A stretch of DNA of 64,000 nucleotides from Arcticibacter sp045629565 (lineage in GTDB: Bacteria; Bacteroidota; Bacteroidia; Sphingobacteriales; Sphingobacteriaceae): positions 1-64,000 of the forward strand of contig NZ_JAZQRL010000129.1 of the NCBI RefSeq assembly GCF_045629565.1, in the 5' to 3' direction. The notes under the pieces were generated by a model. The model was not told where the DNA came from and did not search any database. It saw nothing but the letters and a program-made list of their open reading frames with translations. Shown here piece after piece: positions 7,975 through 16,602 of the stretch; the first letter of the stretch is position 1, and each line of letters starts with the position of its first letter. The translations under genes and the position numbers were made by a program.

Positions 7975-8019
7975 CAAAAACAAAAGAAGGAAGCCCTGGC
8001 TTCCTTCTTTTGTTTTTGT
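7974..8019. terminator. Bidirectional terminator, 22-bp perfect stem
   Basis: Arms 7974-7995 and 7998-8019 are perfectly complementary: an A-rich 5' half, a GAAGGAAGCC core, then the reverse. The A-rich and T-rich flanks make it work on both strands, serving the SRPBCC gene (+) and the cupin gene (-, stop at 8033). Confidence 0.92.
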
Positions 8020-8032
8020 CTTAAACTAATAA

Positions 8033-8437
8033 CTAATCTATACCTCCGGGAGTAGCCATTGTCAGCAGGAAGGACGAGTCTTCGTAAGCTTTCACATGGT
8101 GGGGGACGCGCTTATGAAGCGTAATCATCTGTCCGGGTTTCAGATCTTCATGATGATCATCAGTTGCGAAGTTGATTTTACCTTTTAAGACCTGTACACT
8201 AATGACACCGGGTGCTGTATGAGGCTTCATCTCTGCTCCCGCGTGCAATGCGATCATGACGATACGAAGGTCGTCGGTTTTAAATACCGTTATAGCTGTC
8301 CGGTCGCCCTCCAGCCAGGCTTTCTCCCGCTGTATCTGTTCATTCAAGTCTGAGAGGTCTATCCTGACAAGTTTTGCATCCAGCAGGCGCTCGCCTTCAG
8401 GGCGAAGGGAAGTTGACTCGTTGCGTTTCTCTTCCAT
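8033..8437 (-). CDS. Cupin-domain protein
   Basis: A 134-residue single-cupin protein. Motif 1 is degenerate (GAEMKPHTAPGVISVQVLKG) and motif 2 reads LKPGQMITLHKRVPHHVKA with His residues available for metal. The first 45 residues are charged and probably form an extra strand or helix. The function within the cupin superfamily is undetermined: a small dioxygenase-like or sensory protein. A 56-codon gene ends 8 bp upstream on the same strand, so the two likely form an operon. Confidence 0.8.
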   Translation of the reverse strand: MEEKRNESTSLRPEGERLLDAKLVRIDLSDLNEQIQREKAWLEGDRTAITVFKTDDLRIVMIALHAGAEMKPHTAPGVISVQVLKGKINFATDDHHEDLKPGQMITLHKRVPHHVKAYEDSSFLLTMATPGGID

Positions 8438-8445
8438 TTTATTGA

Positions 8446-8616
8446 TTATAAGTGATCCGCTATTTTTTCCAGGTCCTGTGCCTTGAGCACACTGGCCGTC
8501 TCTTCTCCGTCAATCATTACTTTGACTTCATCTGAATTCGTTTCCTGGTCTTCCTGAACGGTTCCTTCGCGGCCGTCCGCGGTTTTTATTCTGTTTCCAA
8601 ATTTTAAAATTTCCAT
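8446..8616 (-). CDS. Small acidic protein (56 aa), upstream of cupin gene
   Basis: From the ATG at 8616 the frame encodes 56 residues, beginning MEILKFGNRIKTADG and ending LEKIADHL. The pattern (G-x-R-I-K-T-A-D-G-R-E-G-T-V followed by an acidic strand) suggests a small KOW/Tudor-like beta barrel, but no family is certain. It is strongly acidic. The gene lies 8 bp before the cupin start, giving it operon context, and its codon use resembles its neighbours. Confidence 0.68.
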   Translation of the reverse strand: MEILKFGNRIKTADGREGTVQEDQETNSDEVKVMIDGEETASVLKAQDLEKIADHL

Positions 8617-8679
8617 AGATGTCTAACATTTAAGCACTATGATAGTTTTAAAACATGTTATTTACGAACGCGCAAACCG

Positions 8680-9141
8680 TTAGGAATGAAAATGGTACAG
8701 GAATACTGCTTCTCCGTTGAAGGCCGGTTTTTTCTCGTCTTTTATTTCGAGGGTCACCTCAACTGTTGCTTTCACGGTACCGCGCAGGTTTACAATGTCA
8801 GCCAGCCTTGCCTTTAGCCGTACTTCTCCATCAACGCGTACTGCCTGACCAAAACGAAGGCTTTCCACTCCGTAGTTAATTTCCATTTTCAGATTCTGGA
8901 TTGAAACAATTTGCTGCCATAAATAAGGGATCAGCGACAGGGTAAGATAGCCATGAGCAATTGTAGCCTTGAACGGGCTCTCCAGTGCCGCACGTTCCGG
9001 ATCGGTATGAATCCATTGATAATCCAGAGTCGCTTCGGCGAACTTATTTATTTGATCCTGAGTGATCTTATGATAGGCCGATATGCCCAGATCCTGTCCT
9101 TTATACTGTTCAAATTCCTGAAAGTTATTGATGGTGATCAT
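8680..9141 (-). CDS. MaoC-family (R)-specific enoyl-CoA hydratase-like protein
   Basis: A 153-residue hot-dog fold protein. The hydratase signature is visible: TLDYQWIHTDPERA supplies the Asp and His, followed by TIAHGYLTLSLIP. The closing strand is GEAVFLYHF. It is a typical length for stand-alone MaoC/NodN-type dehydratases, which hydrate trans-2-enoyl-CoA in fatty-acid or branched-chain metabolism. It is monocistronic, about 63 bp upstream of the 56-aa gene on the same strand, so possibly part of the same transcript. Confidence 0.88.
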   Translation of the reverse strand: MITINNFQEFEQYKGQDLGISAYHKITQDQINKFAEATLDYQWIHTDPERAALESPFKATIAHGYLTLSLIPYLWQQIVSIQNLKMEINYGVESLRFGQAVRVDGEVRLKARLADIVNLRGTVKATVEVTLEIKDEKKPAFNGEAVFLYHFHS

Positions 9142-9253
9142 AGCTGTCTATAATTTATTCCTTTAGAAGCCGCTAATGTAACAGTTTACATCCAATGTGC
9201 CGGCATCGTGATTAGTGGAATGAATATTGTATTATTTGCAGTATAAACAAGTT

Positions 9254-9457
9254 ATGGGATTATTGAGATATATAGTTCTTGGTGCTGCAGTAGCTGCAGG
9301 CGTCAAGTATGCGACGAAGAAACGTCCGGATGGAAAGTCATTCATCGATGATATAAGTGAAAAGGCACCCGAGTGGATGAACCAGGCAAAGAAATACACT
9401 GATCAGATCAAAGACCAGTATGGGGCGCAGAAGCCCACACACCGTGATTACCAGTAA
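9254..9457 (+). CDS. YtxH-like small membrane protein
   Basis: A 67-residue protein starting MGLLRYIVLGAAVAAGVKYATKK: one N-terminal transmembrane helix ending in a basic patch, then an amphipathic charged tail (APEWMNQAKKYTDQIKDQYG). This resembles YtxH/general-stress small membrane proteins. An upstream ATG at 9227 would place nine residues before the helix and is not preferred. A strong terminator follows 6 bp after the stop. Confidence 0.72.
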   Translation: MGLLRYIVLGAAVAAGVKYATKKRPDGKSFIDDISEKAPEWMNQAKKYTDQIKDQYGAQKPTHRDYQ

Positions 9458-9463
9458 ATGTAT

Positions 9464-9490
9464 GGCGGCAGAGATTCTGCCGCCTTTTGT
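9464..9490 (+). terminator. Rho-independent terminator
   Basis: Arms GGCGGCAGA and TCTGCCGCC (9 bp, perfect) with loop GAT, followed by TTTTGTCTG. It ends the small YtxH-like gene. Confidence 0.92.
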
Positions 9491-9498
9491 CTGTATTC

Positions 9499-9939
9499 TT
9501 ATTTTTTGGTTAACAATGCATAGGTAGCTGCAGTTACCAACCCGCCAAATGTATAATACAATACTGTAAGCACTTCTGCCTTTCTGTTCTTTGTTACCGG
9601 CCTGTCGTCGAGCCCCATTGGTTTTGGCAATTTAAGTGCCCCTATACCCGCAGATGCTCCCAGCATTGCACCTCTGAGCCATTTTTTGTTCGCGTCACCT
9701 GAAGCGATGAGGCTATAGTATAGGGTGTTACTGACTATGTCGCCTGCCAGGGTTGCCTGGTGAAGTTGCTTGCCTTTAGGGGGCTCCACTCCTATACCCG
9801 TTAATGATTTCGAGAGTGCTTCTTTACCGATAAGATCGATTCTGGGAGCTTTGCTATCGTATCTCCTTATCGTTTCATGGAGAATATTTACAGCGAGGGC
9901 GCCAGCTAGCCCGGAAATGATACCTTTCAATTTTCTCAT
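9499..9939 (-). CDS. Hypothetical membrane protein
   Basis: A 146-residue protein with a hydrophobic N-terminal segment (IISGLAGALAVNILHE), a Gly/Ala-rich middle helix (LRGAMLGASAGIGAL) and a C-terminal transmembrane helix before TKK. It is typical of uncharacterised Bacteroidota proteins. No catalytic motif is seen. It converges with the YtxH-like gene and shares the intervening terminator region. Confidence 0.65.
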   Translation of the reverse strand: MRKLKGIISGLAGALAVNILHETIRRYDSKAPRIDLIGKEALSKSLTGIGVEPPKGKQLHQATLAGDIVSNTLYYSLIASGDANKKWLRGAMLGASAGIGALKLPKPMGLDDRPVTKNRKAEVLTVLYYTFGGLVTAATYALLTKK

Positions 9940-9992
9940 AATCTATAAAGCTCGGTTGAGAATATTTTGTTTTTCAAATTGAAAAACTCTGG

Positions 9993-10265
9993 TCAATAAG
10001 ATTGCAGCGGCGATTTGGCTATCAGGTGCCCGGCAATAAACCATTCTATACCGGCAATGATATACGAAACCTTTTGATGTCTGTAATGGATGGTTTGGAA
10101 GTAGACCGTGTCTCTTTCGGTGGTTACATAGAACTGCAGTTCGTTGTCCAGCGTTCTGAAGTTTTCAGAACCAATATAAACGGCTATTGTTATACCTGTA
10201 ACTTTTCCGGTAATGAGCCAGGTATAGGGTTCTTTGGTTGACTCTTCTGCACTGAATTCTCGCAT
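9993..10265 (-). CDS. Hypothetical protein (90 aa)
   Basis: A 90-residue frame from MREFSAEES with alternating strand-like segments (YTWLITGKVTGITIAVYIG, then LQFYVTTERDTVYFQ). I do not recognise it. The frame stays open upstream to 10430, but that would overlap the divergent oxidoreductase gene by 47 bp, so the internal ATG is used. It looks like a small soluble beta-rich protein. Confidence 0.45.
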   Translation of the reverse strand: MREFSAEESTKEPYTWLITGKVTGITIAVYIGSENFRTLDNELQFYVTTERDTVYFQTIHYRHQKVSYIIAGIEWFIAGHLIAKSPLQSY

Positions 10266-10383
10266 ATGTGTTAAGGAACAGGTGTGCCGGCTTATGGTTT
10301 CGTTCAGGGATGATTTAAGTTGCGTATAGGTGGCCTGTTCGTATATGTTTGTTATCGGATGCACTAATATAAACTTTAAAGCT

Positions 10384-11367
10384 ATGATGAAAGAAATTAA
10401 ATCGTTAAATAACAGTACCGTTGTTATCACCGGCGCATCATCAGGCGCTGGTCGTGCTATGGCGCTGGAGTTCGCCCGTCATAAGGCACGTTTGGTATTG
10501 GCAGCCCGAAATGAAACAGCACTTCTGGAACTTGCGGATGAGTGCCGCGCACTCGGATGTATGGTGCTGGTTGTTGCAGCTGATGTCTCGGATCCAAAGG
10601 CGGTGATCAGCCTGGCGAACGATGCTGATATCTTCGGAGGAAAAATTGATGTATGGATCAACAACGCAGGAGTGTTAACCGTCGGTGAGTTTGACCAGGT
10701 GCCTATGGAGGTACATGAACAGGTTGTTCAGACAAACCTCATGGGTTTTCTATTTGGAGCCCATGCTGTGATGCCCTATTTTAAGAGACAGGGTAAGGGA
10801 GTCCTGATCAATAATATATCAGTTGGCGGTTTCTTGCCGGTCCCTCTGGGTGCATCGTATACGGCAAGTAAGTTCGGGCTGCGCGGGTTTTCGGAGGCGT
10901 TAAAGGCGGAGCTTCAGGATTGGCGCCATATTCACGTATGTGATATGTTTCCGGCTTTTTTGGACACACCAGGAATACAGCACGCTGCTAACTACACGGG
11001 TAAAGTCGTGCGGCCCGCGCCTCCGGTTTACGACCCGATGCGTCTTGCTCAGGCAGCCGTTTCGCTGGCACTGAAACCCCGATCGTCTGTTACCGTAGGC
11101 AGCGTATCCATGCTGTTACGGCTTGCTCATTCGCTAATGCCGGAGCTGACAGCAGGTATCGCAGCAAAGTTTATCCGGACGTACCTGAAGTCGGCCGACT
11201 CCATCGCAGTGACCAGTGGGAACGTATTCAACCCGCTGCCGTTCGGCACCAGTACACATGGCGGATGGGGCGTGGCCTGGAAACCGAGGGCACATCGGAA
11301 GTATATATTGGCGGCGGCAGCGGTCATTGGTGTGTTGTCTGCGGGTATCCTGACTGCCAGACGCTGA
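10384..11367 (+). CDS. SDR-family oxidoreductase with C-terminal membrane anchor
   Basis: A 327-residue short-chain dehydrogenase. The Rossmann NAD(P) site is TGASSGAGRAMA, with AARN suggesting NADP preference. NNAGVL follows. The catalytic Ser lies in NNISVGG and the Tyr-x3-Lys in SYTASKFG. About 70 residues beyond the usual SDR length carry a C-terminal hydrophobic helix (YILAAAAVIGVLSAGIL) that may anchor it in the membrane. The substrate is unknown. The ATG at 10384 is chosen because earlier in-frame codons encode non-SDR sequence; 10387 is equally possible. Confidence 0.87.
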   Translation: MMKEIKSLNNSTVVITGASSGAGRAMALEFARHKARLVLAARNETALLELADECRALGCMVLVVAADVSDPKAVISLANDADIFGGKIDVWINNAGVLTVGEFDQVPMEVHEQVVQTNLMGFLFGAHAVMPYFKRQGKGVLINNISVGGFLPVPLGASYTASKFGLRGFSEALKAELQDWRHIHVCDMFPAFLDTPGIQHAANYTGKVVRPAPPVYDPMRLAQAAVSLALKPRSSVTVGSVSMLLRLAHSLMPELTAGIAAKFIRTYLKSADSIAVTSGNVFNPLPFGTSTHGGWGVAWKPRAHRKYILAAAAVIGVLSAGILTARR

Positions 11368-11415
11368 CCTTAAACAATTTGACGTACCTGCGGTTTTGTA
11401 AACAAAAGATAAGAT

Positions 11416-11757
11416 ATGATACAGTCCGATGAAAGCTTTCGTGATGAATTTAAACCTCTTTCTATACCGGCGTCTTACGAATCCGCTGATACTCAGGAAA
11501 GCAAAATTATCTTTGCCCTGGCACAACTGGGTGAAGGCAGCGCCGATGATGTTCTTGCCAGGCTGGAGGAGCTTCAACCGGGAAGCGCAGACCCTCAGCT
11601 GGCAGCAATGACGGAGGTGGTGCTCTCCGGTTTGTTCAACAAGGGTTTGATCAAGGGCACCGATCATAGCGGAAAGATGAGTTACAATCTCAGTAAGATC
11701 ACCAAATCGAATGAAGGGGAAGTGAATCCTGATCTACTTGCTCCTGGGCTCGACTAG
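11416..11757 (+). CDS. Hypothetical protein, winged-helix-like
   Basis: A 113-residue acidic protein. The middle (ESKIIFALAQLGEGSADDVLARLEEL) and the end (VVLSGLFNKGLIKG) resemble a small winged-helix arrangement in which a helix-turn-helix precedes a strand, but this is weak. Its end overlaps the end of the convergent esterase gene by 24 bp. It lies 48 bp after the SDR gene and may be co-transcribed with it. Confidence 0.6.
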   Translation: MIQSDESFRDEFKPLSIPASYESADTQESKIIFALAQLGEGSADDVLARLEELQPGSADPQLAAMTEVVLSGLFNKGLIKGTDHSGKMSYNLSKITKSNEGEVNPDLLAPGLD

Positions 11758-13059
11758 GTTGAGTTGTTTTTTAATCCAGGCGATCGATTCCCTGTTCGTT
11801 TCCTCGAATCTCCAGTGACCGGAGATAGGGGTAATTCGGAGGGTCTTTGGTGCCGTCACGGAGTTAACCGCAGCGTATATGGATGTGGGCGGACAGGTGT
11901 TGTCATTATATCCCCAGGAATAAAAACCGGGTATGGTGATTTGTCTTGCGAAATTGACAACGTCGTAGTAGGAAATGGTGTTTAGGTTCTCCGGGCGGTT
12001 GTTGAATTTCGCATGAGAAGGGTTCAGCATGTGCGGCCATCCTCCTGCCCTGTTATGCAAATACCCGCTAATGTCTGAAAGCGCAGGATAAAAAGATACC
12101 AGGCATTTGACTTTCGGATGCAAGGCAGCGGTAACGATGGCGAGTGCTCCTCCCTGGCTACCGCCCGAGACGACAATATTTTCGCCATCAAATTCAGGCA
12201 GGGTGCATAGATAGTCTATCGCCTTGACACAGCCGAGGTAAACTTTTTTGTAGTAGTAGGTATCACGGTTATGGAGGTTATTCAGCCAATAATCGCCAAA
12301 AGCGGAGCTGATATTTTTGTAAACTGAGGCATCAATCATGGGTGAGAGGCCATGAATCTCTGTTGTGAAGCTGATAAAGCCCTGGTCTGCGAAAGATGTG
12401 CTGGGAGCGAAAGGCTTCACTCCTGCTCCCGGTGGCGAAAATAATACCGGATATTTTCCGGGCTTCTTTGGCTTGCAGAGGTAACCATAGAGACGTTGGC
12501 CTTTTTCGTTGACCTGGATGCTTACCAGATAAACGTTAACGGTACTTGTTGAATGCCCGGGAAGATGTTCGAGGACGGGACTTAGCTCTATATCCCGGAT
12601 GGCTTCGATGTTTTGTTTCCAAAACTGGCTGAAGTCTGCGGGCAGGACTGTTGCGGCTTTTATCTTTTCGGGCGAGAAGGCAAGTTTTATCTGATTTTCG
12701 TAGCTGTTTCCCTGGTGTTTCGTTTTAACCTTTAATTGTCTGAAACCAGGTTGTTTACTTGTGCCCAGGTGAATGGTTGCATATCCTTCTTTTAACTTTA
12801 AAGAGCGTCTTACTTCGGGCTCCATCATTTCCTGTCCGAAAGAATATTCAATCTCCGCATTTTTGATGGGTACGCCGTACTTGAGTACTGTAACCTTAAC
12901 TTGTGCTTCCTCTCCTGCTTTATAGTTCCAGTCGGCATGATCCGGGGTTAACAGGATATCTACAAGTTTAAGCGGAGCGGGTGAGTTCTGTGCAAATACG
13001 GTGTGTGATATTAGTACTAACACCGTATTGATAAGGAATTTTACGGTTCTTCGGTTCAT
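11734..13059 (-). CDS. Secreted acetylxylan-esterase-like hydrolase (AXE1/CE7)
   Basis: A 441-residue exported alpha/beta hydrolase. A signal peptide (about residues 1-23, ending FAQ) and an Ig-like domain (about 30-130) precede an AXE1/CE7 domain. The nucleophile Ser lies in SGGSQGGALA, the acid in SWGYNDNTCPP, and the His in ISGHWRFE. CE7 enzymes deacetylate xylo-oligosaccharides and related substrates in the periplasm. With the pectate lyase 7 kb away this points to plant cell-wall use. It is monocistronic, tail-to-tail with the preceding hypothetical gene. Confidence 0.85.
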   Translation of the reverse strand: MNRRTVKFLINTVLVLISHTVFAQNSPAPLKLVDILLTPDHADWNYKAGEEAQVKVTVLKYGVPIKNAEIEYSFGQEMMEPEVRRSLKLKEGYATIHLGTSKQPGFRQLKVKTKHQGNSYENQIKLAFSPEKIKAATVLPADFSQFWKQNIEAIRDIELSPVLEHLPGHSTSTVNVYLVSIQVNEKGQRLYGYLCKPKKPGKYPVLFSPPGAGVKPFAPSTSFADQGFISFTTEIHGLSPMIDASVYKNISSAFGDYWLNNLHNRDTYYYKKVYLGCVKAIDYLCTLPEFDGENIVVSGGSQGGALAIVTAALHPKVKCLVSFYPALSDISGYLHNRAGGWPHMLNPSHAKFNNRPENLNTISYYDVVNFARQITIPGFYSWGYNDNTCPPTSIYAAVNSVTAPKTLRITPISGHWRFEETNRESIAWIKKQLNLVEPRSK

Positions 13060-13104
13060 AACGTAAAGGTTACAAAAAATTACTGTTTGGACGGCAGTTT
13101 TCCG

Positions 13105-13112
13105 TAATTTTG
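13105..13112 (+). promoter_or_regulatory. Bacteroidota -7 box (TAATTTTG)
   Basis: TAATTTTG fits TAnnTTTG and lies 17 bp before the ATG of the small zinc-ribbon gene. A TTTG at 13086 gives a spacing of 15, shorter than usual. Confidence 0.4.
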
Positions 13113-13129
13113 TTGTTTGACCAATTAGA

Positions 13130-13318
13130 ATGTCATATCGAGATTATAGATGCTCCAAGTGTAACACCCCTTTTCATTACCAAAGTCCAAGACCCTGGGT
13201 TCTAAAAAACCTTTTGCCTTTTCTGCCGATCCGGAGCTATTTTTGTCCAAAGTGCGTCAAGAACAGGCTGGTATGGATCGGAGATAACAAGAAGGCCGAT
13301 GGGAACGCGACAAAATAG
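13130..13318 (+). CDS. Small zinc-ribbon protein
   Basis: A 62-residue basic protein with two CxxC pairs, CSKCNTP (residues 8-11) and CPKC (about 39-42), which can bind one zinc ion. The region between (WVLKNLLPFLPIRSYF) is hydrophobic. No specific family is recognised. Its stop directly abuts the end of the DUF4249 gene on the opposite strand. A -7 promoter box lies upstream. Confidence 0.62.
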   Translation: MSYRDYRCSKCNTPFHYQSPRPWVLKNLLPFLPIRSYFCPKCVKNRLVWIGDNKKADGNATK

Positions 13319-14149
13319 TCAGGGAACGTATCGCTCCACCGACCTTACTGTAGAAGCTCCAAAGAAGCCGGTTACATTTTCACTTGAGGGATTTACCTTT
13401 CGGATATTAGAGCGTGCGTTCGGAAGCGGACTTGCAAAAAGGCCGCTGTTGTTAAGCTGTTCGCGGATATCTGCTAAAATATTGTAGTTCGCTTCGGTCA
13501 GTGACCAGGCTTCTACCTGAATATGATCACCGGAGAGAAACGGGCTGTCGATTTCGAGTTGGTAGTTGCCAATTCGGTTGCCATCGACGTATTTGTCGCG
13601 GAACAGGTTTATTTCAGTTGCTTTGTTAAGAAATTTCCCGTTCCGGAAAATTTTATACTGTGTAAAATCACCAATGCCCTCAAGCTCTTGTCCGCTTATG
13701 AAGGGATAGTACCCTTCATCCGGGAATAGCAGCTGCTTTGTTTTGTACTTGAACTCGAGCGTGTCGGGCTCCATACTCAGTCTGGGCATTACCGAACTTG
13801 CTTCGTAGGCATTCCCCTCAAATGCCACTGAAAGGGTGTAGGTGCGCCCCTCCCTCCCGCGTATTCTGCTTATCTCATAGACCCCTTTTTCCATTTCTTT
13901 TAGCGTCTCGCTGTTACCTGCATTATCCTTAAGTGTTATGAGTGCATTGCTGACGACCGAGGGGGCTGCGCCAGCGATAACGGGACTGGTATAGTAGACC
14001 TTTACCGTATGAGACTCTCTCTTGCTGGTCAGCCAGCCCTCGATAACCAAAACAGGTTGTTGCTCCCTGATGTCGATTTCGAGGACCTTTTCACAAGAGG
14101 CGATTGTGCCCGTTAGTAGAAGAAGTAAGAGTATGCGTGTTATTCTCAT
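13319..14149 (-). CDS. DUF4249 lipoprotein
   Basis: A 276-residue outer-membrane or periplasmic lipoprotein: signal peptide and lipobox TIASC with Cys19. The body has the DUF4249 features VLEIDIREQQPVLVIEGWLT and a long beta-sandwich. In Bacteroidota DUF4249 genes sit beside SusC-like TonB receptors, as here (stop-to-start gap 2 bp), and are thought to be the surface partner of that receptor, analogous to SusD. The ligand is unknown. Residues after 200 (DHIQVEAWSLTEANYNIL) are the usual family C-terminus. Confidence 0.87.
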   Translation of the reverse strand: MRITRILLLLLLTGTIASCEKVLEIDIREQQPVLVIEGWLTSKRESHTVKVYYTSPVIAGAAPSVVSNALITLKDNAGNSETLKEMEKGVYEISRIRGREGRTYTLSVAFEGNAYEASSVMPRLSMEPDTLEFKYKTKQLLFPDEGYYPFISGQELEGIGDFTQYKIFRNGKFLNKATEINLFRDKYVDGNRIGNYQLEIDSPFLSGDHIQVEAWSLTEANYNILADIREQLNNSGLFASPLPNARSNIRKVNPSSENVTGFFGASTVRSVERYVP

Positions 14150-14151
14150 TG

Positions 14152-16500
14152 TCAGAATTTAAAGTTCCATGTTACAGAGGGCACAATCATTCCCAGCATA
14201 GAGTATTGTACTGCCTCAAGGTTTAAAGGATTGTTCTCCTTCTGGCGCAGATACATTGAAAATGCATTCCTGCGGTTAAGAGCGTTGAAGGCCGATAGAA
14301 CCCATTCACTGCTCATTTTTTTTCCTGGTTTTATCTTGTTCCTGAACGTTGCTGACAAATCAAGACGATGATATGAGGGAATACGGTAATTATTTCGGGC
14401 ATTCCCCGGATTATAAAGTACGGTGTAGCCACTAAACTCATAACGGGAGGAGGGCAAGGTTGCCGGCGTTCCGCTGGCAGCACTGTAGGTTGCAGACAAG
14501 AGGATTCGAGAACTTAAACGATACATAGCGACGGCTGCCAAGGCATGCGTTTTATCGTATTTTGCAGGATAGTACCGGTTGCTGTTGATTCCATCTATTT
14601 TGCGCTCCGTTCTGCTTAGCGTATAGCTGATCCAGCCGGTTAAGTCCCCCGAGGTTTTCTCCATTTGAAGCTCCGTCCCATAGGCCCTGCCTTTACCAAC
14701 GAGTATGTCTCCGGGGAGATGCTCATTAAGCAAGGTTTCGGCACCGTCGACGAAATCGAGCTGGTTACTGAGTTTTCGATAATATGCTTCTGCTGTGAAT
14801 TTATAGGGTGCGCTAAAAGGACTATTGGAAAACCCTATGGAAAACTGTGTTGCACGTTCGGGTTTAATGTTATATGAACTCGGTGTCCACATATCTAGCG
14901 GACTAGTGGAGAGGCTGTTGGATATGAGGTGCAGATTCTGCACAGTCCGGGTATAAGAGGCCTTCCATGTTGAAGATTCACCTGTTCTGAGTCGGATAGA
15001 TAGTCGTGGCTGCAGGCTGTGATACCATTTTATAGTCGTGCCATCATCATATTGCCGTTGATTAACCGGATATCTTCGGGAGCCCTTCTCCCCTTCATAA
15101 TCGTAAATAACGGTGGAATCGGTAGCGATACTTTGAAAGCCTGTATAGCGTGCGCCGTATTCGATGCTGAGGCGGTCTGCAGGTTTAAGCTCATGGTTCC
15201 AGAAGAGGCTGTAATCCGCGGAGCGTTGCCCATGCAATCGTACAGGTTGAAAGATAGAGGCGGGACCTTCGGGCATTGCTGACCCCGGACTGAATATATG
15301 CAAGGCAGTTTCCGCACCGAAGTTCACTGTGTTTCCCGGGGCGGCATACCAATAGTAAACGTTCTTAGCAGTATAGTCCCGTATCGATGCCTTCCAGAGG
15401 AAGCTGGACGTGGGTTCACTCATCGATCCAAGGCTATACCGATAGTCGGAAAATATCAGGCTTAGGTTGGAAAACAACTTGTTATTGAATACATGGTTCC
15501 AGCGCAGGGTTCCGGTTCCTGTACCCCATTGGAGCAAAAAATCTTCGGCAGACTGAATTTTATCTTTCCCGAGATATCCTGATATAAAGATCCGGTTTTT
15601 TTCGCCTATGGGAAAGTTGATCTTGGTGTTGAGGTCGTAAAAGTAAATAGAATTGTCTTTTATGTCGGCATTAGAGGACTGGCGGGTAATGACGTCCGTG
15701 TATGACCTTCTGGCACTGATCAGGACAGCACTTTTATTCTTTTTTAGCGGACCTTCGAGGGTGAGGCGGCTGGCGATCAGGCCAATGCCCCCTGTTGCCT
15801 GCCATTGTTGGTTATTGCCGTCCCTTAAGCGGGTATCAAGTACCGAAGAGAGGCGTCCTCCGTATCTTGCAGGCATTTCTGATTTGTACAAAACGGCATC
15901 CATTACTGCGTCGGGATTTGCAACGGAGAACAAGTTAAACAAATGAGAGGTAAAGTACAATGGAGCTTCATCCAGGAGTACCAGATTTTGGTCTACTCCC
16001 CCTCCTCTGACGTTAAAGCCAGAGGCTCCGTCGCCAATGGTAGTAACACCTGGCAAAAGCTGAAATGACTTGATCAGGTCTGCTTCTCCCAGGAAAGACG
16101 GCAGCAGTTTCACAGCGCCCATACTGAGTGACTTCGCCGTCTTGTCTGAAGCGGTATGGCCAGAGACGTTAATAACCACCTCGGAAATCATGTTGGATTG
16201 CATGGATAAGCTGACGTTGATTACGGTATCTTGAGCTGACTGAAGGCTAAGCTCAAGCGGGACGTACCCCAGGCAGGAATACTTCAGGCTTTTCGTATGA
16301 GGGGGAACTGATATGGAATAGTAACCGTAAGTGTTGGCGGCAATCGTTGTTGAGGCACTGCTGACGAGAGCTCCGCCCAGCGTTTCGCCATTAGAAGCAT
16401 CGATTAAGAAGCCACTGACTGTTATCATCTTTTGAGCGCGTGCCGGGTGAAGAAGAAATGACGTTACAATCAGTAAGAAAATAAACCGACAAAAGGTCAT
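14152..16500 (-). CDS. TonB-dependent receptor with carboxypeptidase-regulatory domain
   Basis: A 782-residue outer-membrane protein. The signal peptide ends near residue 23 (ARAQ). A CarboxypepD_reg-like beta-sandwich (about 28-105: VSGFLIDASNGETLGGA) precedes the plug (about 115-225, with GFNVRGGGVDQNLVLLDEAPLY in two parts: GFNVRGGGVDQ, LVLLDEAPLY). The beta-barrel ends in an aromatic residue (NFKF). It imports a ligand too large for porins using TonB energy. It is the first gene of a two-gene operon with DUF4249. The receptor is shorter than polysaccharide SusC proteins (about 1,000 residues), so peptide or small-ligand uptake is plausible. Confidence 0.9.
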   Translation of the reverse strand: MTFCRFIFLLIVTSFLLHPARAQKMITVSGFLIDASNGETLGGALVSSASTTIAANTYGYYSISVPPHTKSLKYSCLGYVPLELSLQSAQDTVINVSLSMQSNMISEVVINVSGHTASDKTAKSLSMGAVKLLPSFLGEADLIKSFQLLPGVTTIGDGASGFNVRGGGVDQNLVLLDEAPLYFTSHLFNLFSVANPDAVMDAVLYKSEMPARYGGRLSSVLDTRLRDGNNQQWQATGGIGLIASRLTLEGPLKKNKSAVLISARRSYTDVITRQSSNADIKDNSIYFYDLNTKINFPIGEKNRIFISGYLGKDKIQSAEDFLLQWGTGTGTLRWNHVFNNKLFSNLSLIFSDYRYSLGSMSEPTSSFLWKASIRDYTAKNVYYWYAAPGNTVNFGAETALHIFSPGSAMPEGPASIFQPVRLHGQRSADYSLFWNHELKPADRLSIEYGARYTGFQSIATDSTVIYDYEGEKGSRRYPVNQRQYDDGTTIKWYHSLQPRLSIRLRTGESSTWKASYTRTVQNLHLISNSLSTSPLDMWTPSSYNIKPERATQFSIGFSNSPFSAPYKFTAEAYYRKLSNQLDFVDGAETLLNEHLPGDILVGKGRAYGTELQMEKTSGDLTGWISYTLSRTERKIDGINSNRYYPAKYDKTHALAAVAMYRLSSRILLSATYSAASGTPATLPSSRYEFSGYTVLYNPGNARNNYRIPSYHRLDLSATFRNKIKPGKKMSSEWVLSAFNALNRRNAFSMYLRQKENNPLNLEAVQYSMLGMIVPSVTWNFKF

Positions 16501-16602
16501 AATAACTGGGTACGAGTTTTGATAAAGATAGCATTTCTTGTATTCGAAAGATGTTATCTATTTATTTAACTTTAGCGGTTTCGAATTTATGTAAGTGCTA
16601 CC

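Noticed and set aside
7974..8019. 22-bp palindrome considered as a mobile-element end or recombination site
   Set aside because: Its position exactly between two convergent stops and its A-rich/T-rich flanks fit a bidirectional terminator.
11134..11667. 177-aa minus-strand frame
   Set aside because: Antisense to the SDR gene and the following hypothetical gene; rich in Arg, Cys and His as shadow frames often are.
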